Made by a program: the position numbers and the translations under genes. From contig NZ_JAPJDO010000010.1 in NCBI RefSeq assembly GCF_026242045.1, positions 124,001 to 188,000 on the forward strand: DNA of 64,000 bases, read 5' to 3'. Position 1 is the first letter of the stretch, and the number at the start of each line of letters is the position of its first letter. Under the pieces are notes generated by a model. It was not told the DNA's origin and ran no database searches. It saw only the letters and a list, made by a program, of their open reading frames with translations. Source of the stretch: Mycobacterium pinniadriaticum. Its GTDB lineage: Bacteria; Actinomycetota; Actinomycetes; Mycobacteriales; Mycobacteriaceae. Below are positions 55,299-64,000 of this stretch, piece after piece.

Positions 55299-56783
55299 AT
55301 GAGCGGGACCGTCGATGAGAACGGCATGTCATCCGAACTCGGTGCCCTGGACATGCTGCTGCATCGCGGCGAGGCCAATCCGCGGACCCGGTCGGGCATC
55401 ATGGCTCTGGAAATCCTCGACACCACCCCGGATTGGAACCGGTTCAGAACAGGCTTTGAGAACGCGTCCCGCAAAGTCCTTCGCCTGCGTCAGCGCGTCG
55501 TCGTGCCGACCCTGCCGACGGCGGCCCCGCGTTGGGTGGTCGACCCCGATTTCAACCTCGACTTCCACGTCCGCCGCGTGCGGGTACCCGAGCCGGGCAC
55601 CCTGCGCGAGGTGCTCGACCTGGCCGAGGTGAGCCTGCAGTCGCCGCTGGACATCTCGAGACCGTTGTGGACGGCCACCCTGGTTGAAGGCCTGGCAGGG
55701 GGCAGGGCCGCGACCCTGCTGCACCTGAGCCATGCGGTGACCGACGGCGTCGGCGCCACCGCGATGTTCGCCGAGATCTACGACCTGGAACGCGAACCGC
55801 CGCCCAGGCCCGCCCCGCCGATGCCGGTGCCGCAAGACCTCACACCCAACGACCTGATGCGCGAAGGCTTCAACCAGCTGCCCGGTGCCATCCTCGGCGG
55901 GCTGTTCGGCGCCGTGTCCGGTGGGCTGTCGGTCGTCGGGCGCGTGGTGCGTAACCCGGGAACGGCCGTGTGGGACGCTGTCGACTACGCCCGCTCCGGG
56001 CGCCGGGTGGTGGGACGCGCCGCCGAACCATCGCCGCTACTTCGTCGCCGGAGCCTGTCGTCGCGCAGCGAAGCGATCGAGATGCGCCTGGCGGACCTGC
56101 GTTCGGCGGCGCACGCCGCCGGCGGGTCGATCAACGACGCCTACCTGGCCGGGCTGTGCGGGGCGTTGCGTCGCTACCACGAGGCGCTCGGCGTTCCGGT
56201 CAACAGCCTCCCGATGGCGGTGCCGGTGAGCCTGCGCGCCGAGGCGGACCCGGCTGGCGGCAACCGCTTCGCCGGGGTGAACCTCGCCGCCCCGATCGCC
56301 GTCGCCGACCCGGGCGTGCGGATCCAGAAGATTCGTAAGCAGATGACCTCGCGGCGCGAGGAGGCGGCCATCGATCTGATGGGCGCCGTCGCGCCGGTGC
56401 TCGGCCTGCTGCCCGACGCCGTACTCGAGGCGATGACCGGTTCGGTCATCGCCTCCGACGTGCAGGCCAGCAATGTGCCGGTGTACGCCGGAGATACCTA
56501 CATCGCTGGAGCAAAAGTGCTGCGGCAGTATGGAATCGGCCCGCTGCCCGGTGTGGCGATGATGGTCGTTCTGGTCTCCCGCGGTGGTTTCGCGACGATC
56601 ACCGCGCGCTACGACCGCGCATCGATCACCGACGAGGACCTGTTCGCGCGGTGCCTGCGCGAAGGTTTCGACGAAGTGCTGGCGCTGGCCGGTGATCCGC
56701 CGCCGCGGGTGGTGCCCTCGTCGTTCCCCGACCCCGTAGACGACTCCACTCAAGTTTCCCCGAACGGATCGGTGGCCTTCTGA
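55299..56783 (+). CDS. WS/DGAT-type O-acyltransferase
   Basis: 494 residues, normal for mycobacterial wax ester synthase/diacylglycerol acyltransferases. The catalytic HHxxxDG motif appears as LSHAVTDGVG, so the first His is replaced by Ser while the essential second His and the DG remain. SINDAYLAGLCGALRRY and VPVSLRAEADPAGGNRFAG are family landmarks. It makes triacylglycerol or wax esters from acyl-CoA. It matches Rv2484c by position, and its stop overlaps the plsC start. Confidence 0.92.
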   Translation: MSGTVDENGMSSELGALDMLLHRGEANPRTRSGIMALEILDTTPDWNRFRTGFENASRKVLRLRQRVVVPTLPTAAPRWVVDPDFNLDFHVRRVRVPEPGTLREVLDLAEVSLQSPLDISRPLWTATLVEGLAGGRAATLLHLSHAVTDGVGATAMFAEIYDLEREPPPRPAPPMPVPQDLTPNDLMREGFNQLPGAILGGLFGAVSGGLSVVGRVVRNPGTAVWDAVDYARSGRRVVGRAAEPSPLLRRRSLSSRSEAIEMRLADLRSAAHAAGGSINDAYLAGLCGALRRYHEALGVPVNSLPMAVPVSLRAEADPAGGNRFAGVNLAAPIAVADPGVRIQKIRKQMTSRREEAAIDLMGAVAPVLGLLPDAVLEAMTGSVIASDVQASNVPVYAGDTYIAGAKVLRQYGIGPLPGVAMMVVLVSRGGFATITARYDRASITDEDLFARCLREGFDEVLALAGDPPPRVVPSSFPDPVDDSTQVSPNGSVAF

Positions 56784-58390
56784 TGCGCGACAAGGACATG
56801 CGTCTGCCCGGCTCGGTCGCCGAGGTGATGGCCAGCGCGGAGGGGCCGAAGATCGGGGCGTTCTTCGACCTGGACGGCACCCTGGTCGCCGGGTTCACCG
56901 CCGTCATCCTCACCAGGGAGCGTTTCCGCAGCCGCGATATGGGCGTCGGGGAGCTGATCACGATGATCGCCGCCGGGCTCAACCATCAGCTCGGCCGACT
57001 GGAGTTCGAGGAGCTGATCACCAAGGCATCGCAGGCGCTGCGGGGCCGCGCGATGAGCGATCTGCATGAGATCGGTGAGCGGATGTTCGTGCAGAAGATC
57101 GAGAAGCGGATCTATCCGGAGATGCGCGAACTGGTGCATGCGCATCTGGAGCGCGGGCACACCGTGGTGCTCAGCTCGTCGGCGCTGACCATTCAGGTCG
57201 ATCCGGTGGCGCGCTTCCTCGGTATCGAAAACACCCTGACCAACCGCTTCGAGGTCGACGATAACGATGTGCTGACCGGCGACATCATCCGGCCCATCCT
57301 GTGGGGGCCCGGCAAGGCCAACGCCGTGCAGAAGTTCGCCGCCGACAACGACATTGACCTCAAGCAGTCCTACTTCTACGCCGACGGCGACGAGGACGTC
57401 GCCCTGATGTATCTGGTCGGCAACCCGCGCCCGACCAACCCCGAGGGCAAGATGGCCGCGGTGGCGCGCCGACGCGGCTGGCCGATCTTGCAGTTCCACA
57501 GCCGCGGCAGCGGCGGGCTGATGGGTCAGGTCCGCACGCTGCTCGGCGTCGGAGCGCTGGTGCCCGCCGCGACCGGCGCGATCTGGTGGGGCGCGTTGAC
57601 CCGCAGCCGCCGGCGTGGGGTGAACTTCTTCACCACCGCGTTCCCGAATCTGCTGCTGGCGGTAAATGGCGTGCGGCTCAATGTCCTCGGCGAAGAGAAT
57701 CTCAAGAAGCAGCGACCGGCGGTATTCATCTTCAACCACCGCAACAATGCGGACCCCGTCATCGTGGCATCGCTGTTGCGGGACAACTGGACCGGGGTCG
57801 GCAAGAAGGAACTGAAGGACGACCTGGTCGTCGGGACGCTGGGCAAGCTGGTCGACACAGTCTTCATCGACCGAGACGACCCCAAGGCTGCTGTCGAAAC
57901 CATGCACGAGGTCGAGGATCTGGTGGCCAAGGGTCTGTCGATCATGATCGCACCCGAAGGCACCCGGCTGGACACCCGAACCGTCGGCCCGTTCAAGAAG
58001 GGGCCGTTCCGGCTGGCCATGGCTGCCGGTGTACCCCTGGTGCCGATCGTGATCCGCAACGCCGAGGTGATCGCCTCCCGCGATTCCTCCACCATGAATC
58101 CCGGCGAGGTGGATATCGTTGTCTACCCGCCTCTTTCGGTAGCCGAGTGGACATTGGACACTCTTTCGGAGCGGATCGAGGAAGTGCGCCAGCTGTATCT
58201 GGACACTCTCAAGGACTGGCCGAAGGACAAATTGCCGGTGCCGGATATATACAAGAAGGCGGCGGCCAAGAAGGCGCTCGCCAAGAAGGCGCCCGCGAAG
58301 AAGGCGGCGGCCAAAAAGGCTCCCGCGAAGAAAGCGGCCGCCAAGAAGGCTCCGGCCAAGAAGTCCACGCCGGCCAAGGGTCGCAAATGA
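56783..58390 (+). CDS. plsC: HAD phosphatase/1-acylglycerol-phosphate acyltransferase fusion
   Basis: 535 residues in three parts. Residues 20-250 are a SerB-like HAD domain ([32 protein letters not shown]). Residues 270-480 are the PlsC acyltransferase with NHRNNADP (HX4D) and [20 protein letters not shown]. Residues 490-535 are a Lys/Ala/Pro tail of [10 protein letters not shown] repeats resembling histone H1-like tails. It forms phosphatidic acid from lysophosphatidate. Coupled between WS/DGAT and plsB2. The tail is unusual for an acyltransferase. Confidence 0.92.
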   Translation: MRDKDMRLPGSVAEVMASAEGPKIGAFFDLDGTLVAGFTAVILTRERFRSRDMGVGELITMIAAGLNHQLGRLEFEELITKASQALRGRAMSDLHEIGERMFVQKIEKRIYPEMRELVHAHLERGHTVVLSSSALTIQVDPVARFLGIENTLTNRFEVDDNDVLTGDIIRPILWGPGKANAVQKFAADNDIDLKQSYFYADGDEDVALMYLVGNPRPTNPEGKMAAVARRRGWPILQFHSRGSGGLMGQVRTLLGVGALVPAATGAIWWGALTRSRRRGVNFFTTAFPNLLLAVNGVRLNVLGEENLKKQRPAVFIFNHRNNADPVIVASLLRDNWTGVGKKELKDDLVVGTLGKLVDTVFIDRDDPKAAVETMHEVEDLVAKGLSIMIAPEGTRLDTRTVGPFKKGPFRLAMAAGVPLVPIVIRNAEVIASRDSSTMNPGEVDIVVYPPLSVAEWTLDTLSERIEEVRQLYLDTLKDWPKDKLPVPDIYKKAAAKKALAKKAPAKKAAAKKAPAKKAAAKKAPAKKSTPAKGRK

Positions 58391-60723
58391 CCCACGCCGA
58401 CCACCTCACCGACTTCAGCACCACCAACGATGCGTTGGTGTTGGCCTCGGTGTCCTCGAAGGCGGAGTTCGAACTCCTCAATGACTGGCTGCACGCCCAG
58501 CGGCGGGCGCACCCTGACACCAAGGTCGAGGTGCTGCGCCTGCCCGAAGGCGACCCGCCGCCGGGAGTGGTGGCCCAGCTCGTCGAGGAGCTCGGCGTTG
58601 GGGAGGATCGGCTGGTCGTCCCGGTCCGGGTGTTCTGGGTCCCCGGCGGATTGCCGACCCGGGTCAAGATCGTCGGCCTGCTGTCCGGTCGGGACACCTA
58701 CCGTCCGCCGGAACTTGTGCAGCGCAACATCCTTCGCAAGGATCCGTCCCGCGCACGGATCGTCGCCGGCGAGCCCGCCAAGGTCTCCGAACTGCGTCAG
58801 CAGTGGCAGGAGAACACCGTCGGCGACAGCCCCCGTGACTTTGCACGCTTCGTGCTGCGGCGCGCGGCGTTGGCCGTCGAGCGGATGGAATTGCGGCTCC
58901 TCGGACCGGAATACAAGTCGCCGCGACTGATCACCGACGAGCTGATGGCGTCCTCGCGGTTCATGGAGGGCTTGGAGAAGATTCCCGGGGCCACCCCGGC
59001 CAAGGCCGAGGAGATGCTCAACGAGCTGGCCACCGGATGGAGCCGGTTCTCGGTCGATTTGATCCCGAACCTCGGGCGAGCCATCTTCAGCCGGGGCTTC
59101 GATCCTCGAATCGACTACGACGCCATGGAGATCGAGTCCATGCGGCGCGGGCTGGAAGACCATCCGGCGGTGCTGTTGTGGTCGCACCGGTCCTATCTCG
59201 ACGGCGTCATCGTGCCGGTGGCGATGCAGGAGAACAAGCTGCCGCCAGCGCACACGTTCGCCGGCATCAACCTGTCCTTCGGGTTCATGGGGCCGCTGAT
59301 GCGCCGCTCGGGTGTCATCTTCCTGCGCCGCAAGCTCGACGATCCGCTGTACAAGTTCGTGCTGCGCCAATTCGTCGGCTTCATCGTGCAGAAGCGCTTC
59401 AACCTCAGCTGGTCGATCGAGGGTACCCGGTCGCGAACCGGAAAGATGTTGCCGCCCAAGCTCGGTCTGTTGGCCTATGTCGCCGACGCGTATCTGGACG
59501 GTCGCAGCGAGGACATCCTGCTGCAGCCGGTGTCGATCAGCTTCGACCAGTTGCATGAGACCACCGAGTACGCGGCCTACGCTCGGGGTGGGGAGAAGAC
59601 CCCGGAGAGCGTCGAGTGGTTGTTCAACTTCATCAAGGCCCAGGGGGAGCGCAACTACGGCAAGATCTACGTCCGCTTCCCCGAAGCGGTGTCGATGCGG
59701 CAATACCTCGGTGAGCCGGCCGGCCCGATCGCTTCGGATCCGGCCGCGAAGCGGCTGGCCATGCAGAAGATGGCGTTCGAGGTGGCCTGGCGGATCCTGC
59801 GGGTGACGCCGATCAACGCGACCGCCCTGTTGTCGGCGTTGCTGCTGACCACCCGTGGCCGGGCGCTGACGTTGAACCAGCTGCACCACACGCTGCAGGA
59901 TTCGCTGGATTACCTCGAGCGCAAGCAGAATCCGGTGACCAACAGCGCCCTGCGGCTGCGCACCCCGGAGGGGGTGCGGGCCGCGGTCGACGCGCTGTCC
60001 AACGGTCATCCGGTGACCCGGGTGGACGGCGGCCACGAACCGGTGTGGCGCATCGCTCCGGAGCACGAACATGAAGCGGCCTTCTACCGCAACACCCTTA
60101 TCCACGCGTTCCTGGAAACCGCGATCGCCGAACTGGCGCTGGCCCACGCCGGGCGGGCCCCCGACGGTGACCGGGTGGCGGTGTTCTGGGACCAGGCGAT
60201 GCGGCTGCGCGATCTGTTGAAGTTCGACTTCTACTTCGCCGATTCCGCCGCATTCCGCGAACACCTCGCCGAAGAGATGTCGTGGCAAGAGGATTGGGAG
60301 ATCCAAGTGGCCGCCGGCGGCGACGCCGTGGACAACCTGTTGCGAGGCAAGCAGCCGCTGATGTCGCACGCCATGCTGCGGCCGTTCTTCGAGGCCTACG
60401 AGATCGTCGCCGACGTGCTCTGCGGCGCGCCGACCGACATCGAGGAGAAGGAACTGACCAAGCGGGCGTTGGGCGTGGGCGCCCAGTACGCCGCGCAGGG
60501 GCGCATCCGCAGCAACGAGTCGGTGTCGGCACTGCTGTTCGCGACCGCCCGGCAGGTGGCTGTCGACCAACACCTCCTGGAAGCCGCCCCCGACCTTGCG
60601 CAGCGGCGACGGGCGTTCCTGCACGAGCTGCGCAGCATCCTGGCTGACATGGACCGCATCAGCGCGCTGTCCACCGAGCAGTTCTACGCGCGTGAACTGA
60701 GACTGCGTGCGCAGGCCGGCTGA
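58387..60723 (+). CDS. plsB2: Glycerol-3-phosphate acyltransferase PlsB2
   Basis: 778 residues from the ATG at 58387 (overlapping the plsC stop), close to the M. tuberculosis length. Acyltransferase blocks: [15 protein letters not shown] (HX4D), [33 protein letters not shown] and [11 protein letters not shown]. It performs the first acylation of glycerol-3-phosphate. With PlsC and the WS/DGAT it forms a complete triacylglycerol-building unit. Confidence 0.95.
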   Translation: MTHADHLTDFSTTNDALVLASVSSKAEFELLNDWLHAQRRAHPDTKVEVLRLPEGDPPPGVVAQLVEELGVGEDRLVVPVRVFWVPGGLPTRVKIVGLLSGRDTYRPPELVQRNILRKDPSRARIVAGEPAKVSELRQQWQENTVGDSPRDFARFVLRRAALAVERMELRLLGPEYKSPRLITDELMASSRFMEGLEKIPGATPAKAEEMLNELATGWSRFSVDLIPNLGRAIFSRGFDPRIDYDAMEIESMRRGLEDHPAVLLWSHRSYLDGVIVPVAMQENKLPPAHTFAGINLSFGFMGPLMRRSGVIFLRRKLDDPLYKFVLRQFVGFIVQKRFNLSWSIEGTRSRTGKMLPPKLGLLAYVADAYLDGRSEDILLQPVSISFDQLHETTEYAAYARGGEKTPESVEWLFNFIKAQGERNYGKIYVRFPEAVSMRQYLGEPAGPIASDPAAKRLAMQKMAFEVAWRILRVTPINATALLSALLLTTRGRALTLNQLHHTLQDSLDYLERKQNPVTNSALRLRTPEGVRAAVDALSNGHPVTRVDGGHEPVWRIAPEHEHEAAFYRNTLIHAFLETAIAELALAHAGRAPDGDRVAVFWDQAMRLRDLLKFDFYFADSAAFREHLAEEMSWQEDWEIQVAAGGDAVDNLLRGKQPLMSHAMLRPFFEAYEIVADVLCGAPTDIEEKELTKRALGVGAQYAAQGRIRSNESVSALLFATARQVAVDQHLLEAAPDLAQRRRAFLHELRSILADMDRISALSTEQFYARELRLRAQAG

Positions 60724-60752
60724 TCGCGGCAACGGCCACTGGCAGGCGTGAC

Positions 60753-61333
60753 TCAGACCGGATTTCCGTAGCGGCGGGGTTCGGTAGCAGATAGCGGCTG
60801 CTGCGGTTTTGGGGCAGACACCGGAAATGACGATTGCCGGTACGGTTCGGGAATATCGCCGTTGGTATTGCTGATTGGCCGACTGTGAGAGATGAGGTCT
60901 TTGAAGACATTCGGATTGATAACGCCGTGCCGCCAGTACGCTTTGTCCCAGCCGAACCCTTGTTGCGTTGCCGCGTCGTAGTAGCCGCGACGCATGACTA
61001 CGTGATTGCCGTCGAGGTCGGTCGCCTCCGCGATGACGTCGTTGATCGGATACGACGGGGACGGCGGTGGGGCTTCCTTGAAGTCGACTGCGTGAATCCC
61101 CCCGCTCTCGGGGGGCTCGTTGAATCGGTGATTCGTCAATTCTGCTGACGTAGTTGTGATCTTGGATGCCAGCTCTTTGTCAGCGGTACTGAGGGCGAGG
61201 GCGCGACTGGCGATGATTTCAGCGTGTGCGCGAGCTGCAGCTGCGCGCACCGCGCTGTGGCTGCTCGGTACAGGTGCTCGTTATCCCAGCTGAGGATCTG
61301 AGACAAGCTCGGCGCAGCACCAAACGCGGACAT
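60753..61333 (-). pseudogene. Frameshifted type VII secretion substrate/toxin remnant
   Basis: Starts MSAFGAAPSLSQILSWDNE at 61333, then breaks near 61245 in a GCGC run; the next frame resumes RAHAEIIASRALALSTADKE and continues to 60753. A one-base difference restores a single protein of about 190 residues. The C-terminal part (YYDAATQQGFGWDKAYWRHG, NPNVFKDLISHSRP) resembles the C-terminal toxin-like domains following EspC-type genes in mycobacteria, but it ends early in a Pro/Ser-rich stretch. Likely decayed, or an assembly error. Confidence 0.65.
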
Positions 61334-61335
61334 AT

Positions 61336-61631
61336 CTAAGCCTGCACCGTTCCGATCAAGCGGGCAAATCGATCTGCCGATTCGGCCCCCGTCGTCTCAA
61401 ACCGGGTCGCCGACGTTGCGATCTTGTCGCCTGTTGTCTGCACTCGAGCCGCCAATAGAGCTGCCAGTGCGCGCTCAGCGTGGCGTACGTCGCACCCACC
61501 GCCTCAGAAGTGGCCTGACCCGGAGGTCCCAACACTGAAGTCGGCACTTGGTCGGCTAACCGAGCCGAGGTGGCAGCGCACTGATCAGCGACGGCCCGCA
61601 AGGCTTCGTCGCAAACCTGAAGACGTCCCAC
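61336..61631 (-). pseudogene. EspC-like type VII secretion protein, frameshifted
   Basis: Begins GRLQVCDEALRAVADQCAAT with LGPPGQATSEAVGATYATLS, the pattern of EspC/DUF2580-type small ESX-associated proteins. Near 61475, in a GCGC run, the frame leaves the family; the alternative frame reads ALAALLAARVQTTGDKIATS and ends FARLIGTVQA at 61336, giving a normal protein of about 98 residues. It lies directly ahead of the toxin-like remnant, the usual gene pair. Confidence 0.7.
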
Positions 61632-61804
61632 GCGCCAAGCCTAGATGCGGCCGCCCGGACCAACCAGTCACCCAGGCCGGCGCCTATTCACAGATCCCAA
61701 TTCACACACAACCCCAGACACTCGAGCCTCCGGCATCATCCGGTTGTCGGGGCGTGACGGCTCACTGGACTCGCATAACCCAAGCGAATCGAGAGGACCA
61801 AGCC

Positions 61805-62266
61805 ATGTTCGAGACCCATCTGACTGTCGTCGGCCGCATCGTCACCGACCTTCGTCGCCGCGTCGTCGGCGACCAGGAACTGATCAGCTTCCGGGTGGCC
61901 AGCAATTCCCGGCGCCGCACCGGTGACGGCACCTGGGAGCCGGGCAACTCGTTGTTCATCACCGTCAATTGCTGGGGCAAGCTGGTCACCGGTGTCGGCG
62001 CCGGTCTCTACAAGGGAGCTCCGGTCATCGTCGTCGGCGACGTGTTCACCAGCGAGTACGAAGACAAGGAGGGGATACGGCGGTCGTCACTGGAGATGCG
62101 GGCCACCGCGGTCGGCCCCGATCTGTCCCGGGCGATCGTCCGGTTCGAGCAGCCCCAGCCCAAGCCGGCTGAACCCGCTGCTGACCAGCCGAGCGCCGAG
62201 GAACACCTGGACACAGACGACACCGACGACGCCGAGGCGGCGACGGGCCTGCCCCTGTCGGCGTGA
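61805..62266 (+). CDS. ssbB: Single-stranded DNA-binding protein paralogue SsbB
   Basis: 153 residues from the ATG at 61805 (FETHLTVVGRIVTDLRRR). OB-fold landmarks: ISFRVASNSRRR, SLFITVNCWGKLVTGVG, GAPVIVVGDVFTSEYEDKEG. An acidic C-terminal tail is present but lacks the DDIPF-type tip of the main SSB, as in the second mycobacterial SSB. It corresponds to Rv2478c by gene order. Likely a non-essential paralogue acting in recombination or stress. Confidence 0.9.
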   Translation: MFETHLTVVGRIVTDLRRRVVGDQELISFRVASNSRRRTGDGTWEPGNSLFITVNCWGKLVTGVGAGLYKGAPVIVVGDVFTSEYEDKEGIRRSSLEMRATAVGPDLSRAIVRFEQPQPKPAEPAADQPSAEEHLDTDDTDDAEAATGLPLSA

Positions 62267-62380
62267 TCACCGGCGGCGGCCGCGTTGGCCTGGCCAGCGC
62301 GGCCGCAAGGCTCCGATGTCGCGACGCCTAGGATGGTCGGCGAGCAATTCACGACCAAAACGGAAGGCAACACCGCGGCA

Positions 62381-64000
<1,620 letters not shown>

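Noticed and set aside
58250..58385. Short tandem DNA repeat or CRISPR-like array
   Set aside because: The repeats encode the Lys/Ala tail of PlsC in frame, with no spacers.
58123..60732. An 869-codon minus-strand open frame opposite plsB2
   Set aside because: plsB2 on the plus strand has clear acyltransferase motifs; the antisense frame has biased composition and no known pattern.

Overview
This window is a GC-rich actinobacterial chromosome segment, almost certainly Mycobacterium in the broad sense and probably a fast-growing species. From memory, positions 18.8 to 64.0 kb follow the M. tuberculosis gene order Rv2518c to Rv2477c, inverted: ldtB, orn with tRNA-His, the HerA-like ATPase, cmrA, MFS, bkaR, accD1-accA1-fadE19-maoC-citE-bkdABC, lipQ, a WS/DGAT, plsC, plsB2, an ssb paralogue and ettA. 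The mycolate reductase, the L,D-transpeptidase and the PE-PPE hydrolase also point to a mycolic-acid bacterium.

Positions 1-18.6 kb are the structural and lysis end of a prophage lying against a tRNA-Lys(CTT) gene. They hold a tape-measure protein (5' end missing), a ladder of minor tail proteins, an Ig-repeat tail fibre, a tail SGNH hydrolase, a two-domain endolysin, two holin-type membrane proteins, a strong terminator, a secreted PE-PPE serine hydrolase behind its own leader (candidate lysogenic-conversion gene) and three small leftward genes. No integrase or LysB is visible; the rest of the prophage lies to the left.

Positions 18.8-41 kb are syntenic core: cell-wall crosslinking (ldtB), RNA turnover (orn), mycolate maturation (cmrA), then the leucine/branched-chain keto-acid catabolic operon. 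In it BkdABC makes isovaleryl-CoA, FadE19 dehydrogenates it, AccA1/AccD1 carboxylate 3-methylcrotonyl-CoA, the MaoC protein probably hydrates, and the CitE-like lyase cleaves HMG-CoA. BkaR is divergent from it, and a nested dyad lies between them.

Positions 41-51.5 kb are accessory. A four-gene translationally coupled operon (41986-46972) encodes a biuret-hydrolase-like cysteine amidase, FdrA, a DUF1116/AllG protein and a carbamate kinase fused to the C-terminal domain of allophanate hydrolase. This looks like a carbamoyl-transfer, ATP-yielding nitrogen pathway that I cannot match to a described operon. Two GGDEF proteins follow. Then a roughly 1.5-kb islet carrying only a nucleotidyltransferase/HEPN pair sits between a duplicated tRNA-Arg 3' end and the intact tRNA-Arg.

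Positions 51.5-64 kb return to core: LipQ-type esterase, small membrane proteins including a divergent paralogous pair, glycerolipid synthesis (WS/DGAT, PlsC, PlsB2), a frameshifted type VII secretion substrate/toxin remnant, SsbB and the start of EttA, cut by the window end. At least three reading frames (near 17330, 61245 and 61475) are interrupted at short C or GC runs; these may be true lesions or assembly errors.
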